A DNA stretch of 6,202 nucleotides from contig JAEZGP010000707.1 in the NCBI GenBank assembly GCA_023437285.1, forward strand, positions 1-6,202. Direction: 5' to 3'. Position numbers and translations under genes: made by a program. The stretch is from Actinomycetes bacterium. Its GTDB lineage: Bacteria > Actinomycetota > Actinomycetes > Mycobacteriales > Micromonosporaceae. Below are positions 1-5,377 of this stretch, piece by piece; positions within the stretch are counted from its first letter, which is position 1, and each line of letters starts with the position of its first letter. Below the pieces are notes generated by a model. The model saw only the letters and a program-made list of their open reading frames with translations, was not told the DNA's origin and made no database searches.

Positions 1-1
1 G

Positions 2-253
2 CGCGCCGCCGTCCGGTCCGCCGCGACAGGCCCCGGTGGCCGCGCCGACGCGCTGACCGCCCGTGAGGTCGAGGTCCTGCGGCTCGTCGCGGCCGGGCAC
101 AGCAACCGCCGCATCGGTGACACGCTCTACATCTCGCCGAAGACGGCCAGCGTGCATGTGTCGCGCATCATCGCCAAGCTCGCGGTCGCCAACCGCATCG
201 AGGCCGCCGCCATGGCCCACCGCCTGGGCCTGCTGGCCGAATCCACCTCGTGA
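2..253 (+). CDS. LuxR-family transcriptional regulator, C-terminal HTH domain (5'-truncated)
   Basis: Only the last 83 residues are inside the window; the gene begins upstream. The fragment opens with a Gly/Ala/Arg-rich linker (about residues 1-17). It then shows a complete LuxR/GerE helix-turn-helix: LTAREVEVLRLVAAG (18-32), SNRRIGDTLYISPKTASVHV (34-53) and a closing helix ending MAHRLGLLAE. The PKTASVHVSRIIAKL stretch is the DNA-recognition helix. The wording 'ISPKTASVHVS' and the 'EAAAMAHRLGL' tail resemble the C-termini of large ATP-binding (LAL/MalT-like) regulators or two-component response regulators of actinomycetes; the sensory part needed to decide is missing. The stop is TGA at 251-253. 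It converges on lipA with a 22-base gap, so a role in lipoate metabolism is not implied. Domain assignment is firm; subclass and target are unknown. Confidence 0.9.
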   Translation, partial: RAAVRSAATGPGGRADALTAREVEVLRLVAAGHSNRRIGDTLYISPKTASVHVSRIIAKLAVANRIEAAAMAHRLGLLAESTS

Positions 254-275
254 CTCGGCGGCCGCCGCGCAGGGC

Positions 276-1202
276 TCAGCCGCGGGCGGCGACGGCCTGC
301 TGGTAGAGCCGGCCGGCGCGGTACGACGAGCGGACCAGGGGCCCGCTCATTACGCCCGAGAAGCCGATCTGCTCGGCCTCCTCGCGCAGCTCGACGAACT
401 CCTCCGGCTTCACCCAGCGCTCCACCGGGTGGTGGCGCGGGGTGGGCCGCAGGTACTGCGTGATGGTGATCAGCTCGCAGCCGGCGGCGTGCAGGTCGCG
501 CAGCGCCTGGGACACCTCGGCGCGCTCCTCGCCGAGGCCAAGGATCAGGTTGGACTTCGTGACCAGGCCGGCGGCCCGCGCCTGGGTGATCACGTCGAGG
601 GAGCGCTCGTAGCGGAACGCCGGGCGGATGCGCTTGAAGATGCGGGGCACGGTCTCCAGGTTGTGCGCGAGCACCTCCGGCTCCGCGCCGAACACCTCGG
701 CGAGCTGCTCCGGGGAGCCGTTGAAGTCAGGGATGAGCAGCTCGACGCCGCAGCCGGGCAGCAGCTTGTGGATCTGGCGGACCGTCTCCGCGTACAGCCA
801 GGCCCCGCCGTCGGGCAGGTCATCGCGGGCGACGCCGGTGATCGTGGCGTACCGCAGGCCCATGGTGGCCACCGACTCGGCGACCCGGCGGGGCTCGTCG
901 GCGTCGAACTCGGCGGGCCGGCCGGTGTCGATCTGGCAAAAGTCGCACCGGCGCGTGCACTGGTCACCGCCGATGAGGAAGGTGGCCTCCCGGTCCTCCC
1001 AACATTCGTAGATGTTGGGGCAACCCGCCTCCTGGCACACCGTGTGCAGGCCCTCGCGCTGCACGAGACCGCGCAGCTGGCTGAACTCGGGGCCCATGGT
1101 GGCCTTGACCTTGATCCACGGCGGCTTGCGCTCGATCGGCGTCTCGGCGTTACGCGCCTCGATGCGGAGCAGGCGGCGTCCCTCAGGGGCAACGATGGTC
1201 AC
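276..1202 (-). CDS. lipA: Lipoyl synthase (radical SAM)
   Basis: LipA inserts two sulfurs at C6 and C8 of octanoyl groups bound to lipoyl domains (E2 proteins, GcvH), completing lipoate in the cytoplasm. The 308-aa protein has both iron-sulfur signatures. The auxiliary cluster motif has Cys56, Cys61 and Cys67 ([15 protein letters not shown]4CX5C). The radical-SAM motif has Cys82, Cys86 and Cys89 ([10 protein letters not shown]3CX2C). The conserved RSSYRAG (291-297) near the C-terminus supplies the serine that in the family ligates the auxiliary cluster. Length is normal for actinobacterial LipA. The GTG start at 1202 is preferred because the N-terminus [19 protein letters not shown] matches actinobacterial homologues as I remember them. 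There is no Shine-Dalgarno, but a TAGGCT hexamer lies six bases upstream, suggesting a leaderless mRNA. It is transcribed divergently from the lipoprotein gene and separated from lipB by two unrelated plus-strand genes. Nothing appears broken. Confidence 0.97.
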   Translation of the reverse strand: MTIVAPEGRRLLRIEARNAETPIERKPPWIKVKATMGPEFSQLRGLVQREGLHTVCQEAGCPNIYECWEDREATFLIGGDQCTRRCDFCQIDTGRPAEFDADEPRRVAESVATMGLRYATITGVARDDLPDGGAWLYAETVRQIHKLLPGCGVELLIPDFNGSPEQLAEVFGAEPEVLAHNLETVPRIFKRIRPAFRYERSLDVITQARAAGLVTKSNLILGLGEERAEVSQALRDLHAAGCELITITQYLRPTPRHHPVERWVKPEEFVELREEAEQIGFSGVMSGPLVRSSYRAGRLYQQAVAARG

Positions 1203-1238
1203 GCAAAAAGCCTACGCCCGAGCCGGACGAACCGGTCG
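1203..1238 (-). promoter_or_regulatory. Putative leaderless promoter of lipA
   Basis: On the minus strand a TANNNT -10 hexamer (TAGGCT, 1214-1209) is followed by six bases (TTTTGC) and then the GTG start codon at 1202. That spacing would place transcription initiation on or next to the start codon. No GGAGG-like ribosome site is present in the last 20 bases. A convincing -35 is not visible; GACC-containing sequence near 1232-1238 is the best candidate. lipB has the same arrangement. The -10 and spacing are seen directly; leaderless initiation is inferred. Confidence 0.4.
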
Positions 1239-1258
1239 TGACCGCGACGAGCGTCACG
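1237..1258. promoter_or_regulatory. Inverted repeat, possible operator
   Basis: CGTGAC (1237-1242) and GTCACG (1253-1258) form a perfect 6-bp inverted repeat with a 10-bp spacer, so the half-sites are one and a half turns apart. It lies in the 135-bp divergent region between lipA and the lipoprotein gene, at the position of the lipA -35 region, where a dimeric regulator could act. The spacing does not fit the CRP-type GTGA-N6-TCAC site. A short GC-rich dyad can occur by chance, so confidence is low. Confidence 0.22.
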
Positions 1259-1294
1259 TCGATGGGCGGGGGCAGTCCGGATCACGACCCTATT

Positions 1295-1324
1295 CAGACA
1301 GTCGGGCGCTGACCGCCCTACTCT
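1295..1324 (+). promoter_or_regulatory. Putative promoter of the lipoprotein gene
   Basis: CAGACA (1295-1300, four of six matches to TTGACA) and TACTCT (1319-1324, TANNNT form) are separated by 18 bp. The start site would fall near 1331, only a few bases before the ATG at 1338. That would give a very short leader, consistent with the weak ribosome site there. Prediction from sequence pattern only. Confidence 0.3.
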
Positions 1325-1337
1325 TCCGGGCGCAGAT

Positions 1338-1985
1338 ATGGCGATGAGAGGGGTCCGTGTGGCCGGTTTGGTCGGTAGGGTCGCTGCGGCGACCCTTGCG
1401 CTGGGTGTTGCGGGGGTACTGGCCGGGTGTGACCCGGCGGCGACCGGCGCCGGGCCGGAGGTGGTCGTGACGGCGAGCGCGGACACCGCGACGAGCGCGG
1501 ACCCCGGGGACAACCCGATGACGTGCGAGATGCTGAAGAACACCCCGGTGGGCGGCAAGAAGATGGACTTTTTCGGCTACCAGGACGTGATCCCGCTCGT
1601 CGACGGGCGCTGGTCCGGCGAGCACGACAACACCATCGAGCTGCAGAAGCCGTGCGCCATCGGCGACCTGGACGGCGACGGCGACGCCGACGCGCTGGGC
1701 GTGGTGAGCGAGAACGGCGGCGGCTCCGGGACCTTCTTTGCGCTGGTCGCCTGGCTCGACGAGGGCGGCGGCACGCCGGTCTGCGTCGCGGCGGCGCCGC
1801 TGGGCGACCGTACGCCGGTGACGTCAATCAAAATCACTAACGGCCGGGCCCAGGTCGTCTACCTCACCCGCGACGACGACGCCCCGATGGCGGTGCTCAA
1901 CATCAAGCGCACGGCCACCTACCAGCTCATCGAGAACAACGAGCTGGCCGAGATCGGCTACGTCGACGCGCCGTACTCCGAATAA
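1338..1985 (+). CDS. Secreted lipoprotein of unknown function with acidic DxDxDG loop
   Basis: This 215-aa protein has an N-terminal lipoprotein signal: basic residues R4, R7 and R14, a hydrophobic stretch (about 15-28) and the lipobox LAGC with Cys31. The mature protein is probably anchored to the outer face of the membrane. A Thr/Ala/Asp-rich linker (about 35-60) precedes the folded part. GDLDGDGDADALG (109-121) is a calcium-loop/FG-GAP-like acidic motif (D110, D112, D114), followed by a GGGSGTFFALVAWLDEGGG segment. From memory this resembles a widespread uncharacterised secreted family with the order GDLNGDG, GGSGTF, LGDR and a later PM motif; LGDR (155-158) and APM (182-184) are present here. 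Mature Cys63, Cys106 and Cys149 could form a disulfide. The start is uncertain: ATG 1338 lacks a good ribosome site, ATG 1344 is possible, and GTG 1359 has AGAGGGG five bases upstream while retaining the signal peptide. No function can be assigned. Confidence 0.8.
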   Translation: MAMRGVRVAGLVGRVAAATLALGVAGVLAGCDPAATGAGPEVVVTASADTATSADPGDNPMTCEMLKNTPVGGKKMDFFGYQDVIPLVDGRWSGEHDNTIELQKPCAIGDLDGDGDADALGVVSENGGGSGTFFALVAWLDEGGGTPVCVAAAPLGDRTPVTSIKITNGRAQVVYLTRDDDAPMAVLNIKRTATYQLIENNELAEIGYVDAPYSE

Positions 1986-2010
1986 ACGGGAGGCCACCGG
2001 CGGGGTCGGC

Positions 2011-2019
2011 TGCTAGCGT
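2011..2019 (+). promoter_or_regulatory. Extended -10 promoter for the T-box/aspS transcript
   Basis: TGCTAGCGT contains an extended -10 (TGN before TAGCGT, 2014-2019). It predicts initiation around 2025-2027, immediately before the base of the T-box Stem I. There is no recognisable -35 at 16-19 bp, which is tolerable for an extended -10 promoter. The agreement between the predicted start and the RNA structure is the main support. Confidence 0.35.
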
Positions 2020-2227
2020 CGTGGACCAACAGCGACGACGGAGCCGAGTAGCGTTCCGGGCCGCCAGCGAAGAGAGCCACCGGCAGCTGCGAAGGTGGCC
2101 TGGCGCCGGTCCGTGAAGACCCTCCTGAGCTGCGGGAAGAACCGCCATCACGGCGTAGTAGACCCCGCCGGCCGGCCCCCGTGATCGGGCGACGATGAAG
2201 GCCGCCGCCCCCCCCCGCCGCGGCGAA

Positions 2228-2265
2228 GGTGTGGTGGCACCGCGAGGTTCCCGCTCGCCCACGCC
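2228..2265 (+). promoter_or_regulatory. T-box antisequestrator with TGGCACC bulge
   Basis: GGTGTGG (2228-2234) pairs with CCACGCC (2259-2265) over seven pairs, including one G-U wobble. The next seven bases, TGGCACC (2235-2241), are unpaired and match the invariant T-box bulge UGGNACC. GCGAG (2242-2246) then pairs with CTCGC (2254-2258) around a 7-nt loop. This is the tRNA acceptor-end binding element. UGGC would pair with the GCCA end of a tRNA with discriminator G73, as in tRNA(Asp) and tRNA(Asn). The wobble pair would be an A-C mismatch on the other strand, which supports plus-strand function. Confidence 0.9.
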
Positions 2266-2292
2266 TCCCTGGGGATCGCGTTGCGAACACAG

Positions 2293-2298
2293 AGGAGG
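2293..2298 (+). promoter_or_regulatory. Shine-Dalgarno of aspS, target of sequestration
   Basis: AGGAGG lies seven bases before ATG 2306 and fixes the start of aspS. It sits downstream of the T-box, so in-frame codons upstream (back to 2195) belong to the leader. GCCTCC (2263-2268) is complementary to GGAGGT (2294-2299). It overlaps the 3' strand of the antisequestrator by three bases (2263-2265), so the two structures are mutually exclusive. Confidence 0.8.
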
Positions 2299-2305
2299 TC
2301 CACCC

Positions 2306-3607
2306 ATGCAACGCATCCTGTCCAGCCAGCTCGCCACGCACATCGGCGAGCGGGTCACCATCGCCGGCTGGGTGCACCGCCGCCGGCTGCTCAAGTCCGT
2401 GGCGTTCCTCATCGTCCGCGACCGCGCCGGCCTGGCCCAGGTCGTGGTCGCCGGGCCGGCGGCCCGCGACCTGCTCGACACGCTCACCGAGGAGACGATC
2501 GTCGAGGTCGAGGCCGAGGTGGTCGCGAACGCCGCGGCGCCCGCGGGGGTCGAGCTGACAAACCCCGTGGTACGCGCGCCGCACGGCGCCGCCGTCCCGC
2601 CACCGTTCGACCTGTACCGTCCGCAACTGGCCGCCACGCTGCCGACCATGCTCGACCACGCGGCGCTGGCCCTGCGCCACCCCTCGCGCCAGCAGGCGTT
2701 CCGGCTCAGCGCGGCGGCGGTCGCCGGGTTCCGGGCCGCCCTCGACGCCGAGGGGTTCGTGGAGGTCCACACCCCGAAGGTGGTGGCGTCGGCCACCGAG
2801 TCCGGCGCGAACGTGTTCGCCCTCGACTGGTTCGGCCGGCCCGCATACCTGGCGCAGTCGCCGCAGTTCTACAAGCAGACGCTGGTGGGCGTGTTCGAGC
2901 GGGTCTACGAGGTCGGCCCGGTGTTCCGCGCCGAGCCGCACGACACGGTGCGCCACCTGGCCCAGTACACGTCCCTGGACGTGGAGCTGGGGTTCATCCG
3001 CGACCATCGCGACGTCATGCGCGTACTCCGGACCGTACTCGCGGCGATGACGGCGAGTGTCGCGCAGCGGGAGCCGGCCGCGGTGGCCGCGTTGGGCCTG
3101 AGCCTGCCCGAGGTGCCGCAGACCATCCCGGAGGTGCACTTCGCGGACGCGGTGGCGCTGGTCGGCGCGGCCCTCGGGGAGGACCTGAGCGCGGAGCCCG
3201 ACCTGGCCCCCGCGCACGAGCGGTGGCTGGGGGAGTGGGCCCGGCGCGAGCACGGGTCGGACTGGCTGTTCGTGACGGGGTACCCGATGGCGAAGCGGCC
3301 GTTCTACACGCACCCCGACCCGGCGCGTCCGGCGTACTCGAACGGGTTTGACCTGTTGTTTCGCGGCATTGAGCTGGTCACGGGCGGGCAACGGCTGCAC
3401 CACTACGACGACTACGTGGCGGCGCTGGCGGCGGCGGGCGAGCCGATCGGGCCGTACGAGTCCTATGTGGAGGTGTTCCGGCATGGGATGCCGCCGCACG
3501 GCGGGTTCGCGATCGGGCTGGAGCGGTTCATGATGCGGCTGCTGGGGGCCGGCAACGTCCGGGAGGTCACGCTGTTCCCGCGCGACCTGCACCGGCTCAC
3601 CCCGTAG
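2306..3607 (+). CDS. aspS: Aspartyl-tRNA synthetase, archaeal-type (AspRS2-like, possibly non-discriminating)
   Basis: This 433-aa class II synthetase attaches aspartate to tRNA in the cytoplasm. An N-terminal OB-fold anticodon-binding domain (about 14-100, with AGWVHRRR at 20-27) precedes the catalytic core. Motif 1 is FVEVHTPK (151-158), motif 2 is FERVYEVGPVFRAE (197-210) with Arg208, and motif 3 is GFAIGLERFMMRLL (400-413) with Arg407. ESGANVF (165-171) and AQSPQFYKQ (183-191) are aspartate-pocket and flipping-loop signatures of AspRS, not AsnRS, and the PRDLHRLTP end is typical of the archaeal/eukaryotic type. At about 433 aa it lacks the GAD insertion of the roughly 590-aa bacterial AspRS, which the host should also encode. 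His24, where discriminating archaeal enzymes carry Trp (from memory), suggests it may also charge tRNA(Asn), feeding GatCAB. ATG 2306 is set by AGGAGG. Expression is probably controlled by the upstream Asp T-box. It converges on lipB with an 11-base gap. Confidence 0.93.
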   Translation: MQRILSSQLATHIGERVTIAGWVHRRRLLKSVAFLIVRDRAGLAQVVVAGPAARDLLDTLTEETIVEVEAEVVANAAAPAGVELTNPVVRAPHGAAVPPPFDLYRPQLAATLPTMLDHAALALRHPSRQQAFRLSAAAVAGFRAALDAEGFVEVHTPKVVASATESGANVFALDWFGRPAYLAQSPQFYKQTLVGVFERVYEVGPVFRAEPHDTVRHLAQYTSLDVELGFIRDHRDVMRVLRTVLAAMTASVAQREPAAVAALGLSLPEVPQTIPEVHFADAVALVGAALGEDLSAEPDLAPAHERWLGEWARREHGSDWLFVTGYPMAKRPFYTHPDPARPAYSNGFDLLFRGIELVTGGQRLHHYDDYVAALAAAGEPIGPYESYVEVFRHGMPPHGGFAIGLERFMMRLLGAGNVREVTLFPRDLHRLTP

Positions 3608-3614
3608 CGGGTGA
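3597..3614. terminator. Short hairpin between convergent aspS and lipB
   Basis: TCACCC (3597-3602) and GGGTGA (3609-3614) form a perfect 6-bp stem around a 6-nt loop that includes the aspS stop codon. It lies between two converging genes only 11 bases apart, where a bidirectional terminator would be useful. There is no U-tract on either side and the stem is short, so it may be only a pause site. Confidence 0.35.
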
Positions 3615-3618
3615 TGGG

Positions 3619-4284
3619 CTAGCGCAGCGTTTCGAGGTGACGCTCGACGACGGGGAGGGCCTCGGCGACCGTGACGTCGCGGCCCAACTCGGCGCTCAGC
3701 GACGTCACGCCGGCGTCGCTGATGCCGCACGGCACGATCGCGTCGAAGGCGCGCAGGTCGCAGTCGCAGTTGAGGGCGAAGCCGTGCAGGGTGACCCCGC
3801 GGGCCACGCGGATGCCGATCGCGGCGATCTTGCGGTCGCGGCCCCGGTCGTCGGCGGGCATCCACACGCCGCTGCGTCCCTCGACCCGGCCGGTGGTCAC
3901 CCCGAACTCGGCGCACACGTCGATGAGCAGCTGCTCCATCCGGCGTACGTAGGCCACCACGTCGTACGGCTTGCCGAGGCGCTTCTCGGGCAGCGTGAGG
4001 ATGGGGTACCCGACGAGCTGGCCGGGCCCGTGCCAGGTGATCTTGCCGCCCCGGTCGACGTCCACGACCGGGGTACCGTCCAGCGGCCGGTCCCACGGCT
4101 CGGTGCGCCGGCCGGCGGTGTAGACGCTGGGGTGCTCCAGCAGGAGTACGGTGTCGTCGAGCTCGCCGGCGACGACGGCCGCGTGCAGGTCGCGCTGGCG
4201 CTGCCAGGCGGTTTCGTAGTCGACGACGCCCGCCCGGATCACGGTCAGCGGCGCCAGCGGGGTCGGTTCAACGACGGTGGTCAC
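3619..4284 (-). CDS. lipB: Lipoyl(octanoyl) transferase
   Basis: LipB moves octanoate from acyl carrier protein to the lysine of lipoyl domains, the step before LipA. The 221-aa protein shows the family landmarks in order: [10 protein letters not shown] (51-60), [17 protein letters not shown] (78-94), RKIAAIGIR with the catalytic Lys152, LHGFALN (166-172) and VPCGI with the acyl-accepting Cys186. Length matches actinobacterial LipB. The start is GTG 4284: it gives [13 protein letters not shown], and a TACGCT -10-like hexamer lies exactly six bases upstream, as for lipA, suggesting a leaderless mRNA. An in-frame GTG at 4314 would add ten residues but has no better ribosome site. The frame stays open far upstream, but that stretch is the epimerase gene read out of phase. 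The gene follows the epimerase after 125 bp containing repeats, so it probably relies mainly on its own promoter. Confidence 0.96.
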   Translation of the reverse strand: MTTVVEPTPLAPLTVIRAGVVDYETAWQRQRDLHAAVVAGELDDTVLLLEHPSVYTAGRRTEPWDRPLDGTPVVDVDRGGKITWHGPGQLVGYPILTLPEKRLGKPYDVVAYVRRMEQLLIDVCAEFGVTTGRVEGRSGVWMPADDRGRDRKIAAIGIRVARGVTLHGFALNCDCDLRAFDAIVPCGISDAGVTSLSAELGRDVTVAEALPVVERHLETLR

Positions 4285-4319
4285 CCCGCCAGCGTAGGCC
4301 GGCCGTGGCGGCACGTCCC
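4285..4319 (-). promoter_or_regulatory. Putative leaderless promoter of lipB
   Basis: On the minus strand GGGACG (4319-4314), a 17-bp spacer and TACGCT (4296-4291, TANNNT form) precede six bases (GGCGGG) and the GTG start. The -10-to-start distance equals that of lipA, and both genes continue GTGACC. The GGCGGG run is too close to the GTG to act as a normal ribosome site. Predicted from pattern only. Confidence 0.42.
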
Positions 4320-4357
4320 CGTGTCCGACCTCACGCCGGCCGCTGCGCAGCCCGGTG

Positions 4358-4422
4358 CCTGGGCGCTTGTGCCCGGGGGCTCGTGCCCGGGCGCTCAGAG
4401 GCCGGGCGCTCAGAGGCCGGGC
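4358..4422. repeat. Degenerate 14-16-bp tandem repeat overlapping the epimerase stop codon
   Basis: Two exact 15-bp copies of CCGGGCGCTCAGAGG lie at 4387-4401 and 4402-4416, followed by a partial CCGGGC (4417-4422). They are preceded by two diverged 14-bp units, CCTGGGCGCTTGTG (4358-4371) and CCCGGGGGCTCGTG (4372-4385). The epimerase stop codon (4410-4412) is inside the second perfect copy, so the codons for the C-terminal Pro-Gly-Leu-stop are partly duplicated beyond the gene. GCCTGGGC and GCCCGGGC units (4357-4364, 4385-4392) can also pair, so the array may double as a GC-rich transcript-end structure. Confidence 0.8.
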
Positions 4423-5336
4423 AGCGCGGCGGGGCGGTCGAGGTCGAGTGCCGCCCGCAGTGCCTCGGGCAACGTCGGCTGCCGGAACGCGAACCCGGCC
4501 GAAGTGAGCACCCCGGGCAGGACCCGCTGGCTGATCAGCGCCTCGTCGGCGAACCCGCCCATGGCCACCTTCAGCGCCGGCGACGGCACCGACAGCAGGG
4601 CGGGCCGGCGCAACAACTGCGCCAGCGTACGGGTGAACTCGGCGTTGGTGTCCGGGTGCGGGCCGGTGAGGTTCACCGCGCCGCTGATCTCGGCGCGGTC
4701 GAGCAGGAACCGGACCGCGTCCTCCCAGTCGGTGATCGAGATCCACGGCCACCACTGGCGGCCGCCACCCAGCGTGGCACCCAGTCCGAGCCGGAACGGG
4801 ATCAGCATCGGCTTGAGCAGGCCACCGGAGGCGTGCAGCGGCAGCCCCGTACGCAGCAGCACCACCCGTACGCCCGCCTCGGCGGCCGGCTCGGTGGCGG
4901 CCTCCCACAGCTGGGCCAGCTCGCTGAGGAACCGGTCGCCGGCCGGGGCCGTCTCGTCGACCTCCGTGTCGCCCGTGTCGCCGTAGAACCCGACGCCCGA
5001 GGCGTTGAGCAGGACCTTCGGCCGGCTCGCGGCGGGCAGCGCGGCCAGCGTACGGGCGATCGTGGCGGTGGTCTGCACGCGGCTGCGCACGAGGGTCGCC
5101 CGGTATCCGCTCGTCCAGCGGCGCGGGGCGACCGGTGCGCCAGCCAGGTTGATCACGGCGTCGGCGCCGGCCAGGGCCGAGGGTGCCAGCTCGCCCTTGT
5201 CGGGCGACCAGCGCACCTCGTCGGGTCCGGCCGGGGTGCGGCGCACCAGGTTGACTACCTCGACGTCGGTCGAGGCGAAGCGGGATCGCAGCCGGGTCCC
5301 AAGGAATCCCGAACCGCCGGCGAGCACGATACGCAT
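4410..5336 (-). CDS. TIGR01777-family NAD(P)-binding epimerase/SDR-like protein
   Basis: This 308-aa extended-SDR protein has a Rossmann fold at the extreme N-terminus: GGSGFLG (7-13, GxxGxxG). Family signatures follow in order: NLAGAPV (63-69) with RRW (72-74) and SR (85-86), [10 protein letters not shown] (111-120), [12 protein letters not shown] (134-145), RTGLPL (162-167), and [14 protein letters not shown] (190-203). The C-terminal DUF1731-like segment runs about 250-297. This order is diagnostic of TIGR01777 (YfcH/SulA-like) proteins, whose substrate is unknown. ATG 5336 is chosen because the Rossmann strand starts there and AGGATGG (5347-5341) ends four bases upstream; a longer in-frame start at 5405 would run into the sucB terminator region. 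The gene sits between sucB and lipB, an order common in actinobacteria (from memory), but no lipoylation role is established. It is separated from sucB by 89 bp with a strong hairpin. The stop codon lies in a tandem repeat. Confidence 0.9.
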   Translation of the reverse strand: MRIVLAGGSGFLGTRLRSRFASTDVEVVNLVRRTPAGPDEVRWSPDKGELAPSALAGADAVINLAGAPVAPRRWTSGYRATLVRSRVQTTATIARTLAALPAASRPKVLLNASGVGFYGDTGDTEVDETAPAGDRFLSELAQLWEAATEPAAEAGVRVVLLRTGLPLHASGGLLKPMLIPFRLGLGATLGGGRQWWPWISITDWEDAVRFLLDRAEISGAVNLTGPHPDTNAEFTRTLAQLLRRPALLSVPSPALKVAMGGFADEALISQRVLPGVLTSAGFAFRQPTLPEALRAALDLDRPAALPGL

Positions 5337-5377
5337 GCGTCCATCCTGCGCTATCGCGCGGCGTCGGAGAACGAGGC

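Larger units (their letters stand above)
2026..2305 (+). promoter_or_regulatory. T-box riboswitch, Asp (GAC) specifier, translational type
   Basis: The leader senses uncharged tRNA. Stem I: CAGC (2030-2033) pairs GCTG (2129-2132) and GGAG (2040-2043) pairs CTCC (2122-2125), separated by GACGAC/TGA, a K-turn-like GA motif. The specifier loop has GAGTA (2046-2050) opposite GTGAA-GAC-C, giving specifier GAC (2118-2120), an Asp codon, directly after the conserved-type GAA. Above it CCGG/CCGG (2056-2059/2106-2109) and CGCCAG/CTGGCG (2062-2067/2100-2105) lead to a purine-rich bulge (CGAAGAGA) and the distal hairpin GCCACC/GGTGGC (2076-2081/2094-2099). A second stem pairs ATCACGG with CCGTGAT (2147-2153/2179-2185). 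A probable Stem III is GCCGC/GCGGC (2201-2205/2220-2224). The antisequestrator lies at 2228-2265, and the ribosome site at 2293-2298 can be sequestered by 2263-2268. No U-tract terminator is present, so control is probably translational. Structures were paired by eye. Confidence 0.88.

Noticed and set aside
254..275. Palindrome GGCGGCCGCC (257-266) between the LuxR gene and lipA as a terminator
   Set aside because: It has no loop and no U-tract, and such GC palindromes are common by chance here; too weak to list as a feature.
63..1241. Long plus-strand open frame opposite lipA (392 codons)
   Set aside because: It is antisense to a clearly conserved radical-SAM gene, has low-complexity content without domain signatures, and is explained by GC-rich third positions.
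1237..1258. CRP-type binding site
   Set aside because: CRP sites need GTGA-N6-TCAC; here the equivalent spacing is 12 bases.
2195..2305. Longer aspS start at ATG 2195
   Set aside because: The 37 extra residues come from the C-run and the T-box element, match no synthetase N-terminus, and AGGAGG points to ATG 2306.
1958..4096. Minus-strand open frame of 712 codons across the T-box, aspS and part of lipB
   Set aside because: Its translation is Arg/Gly/Pro-rich with no motifs, it starts inside lipB in the wrong frame, and it lies opposite a well-supported synthetase.
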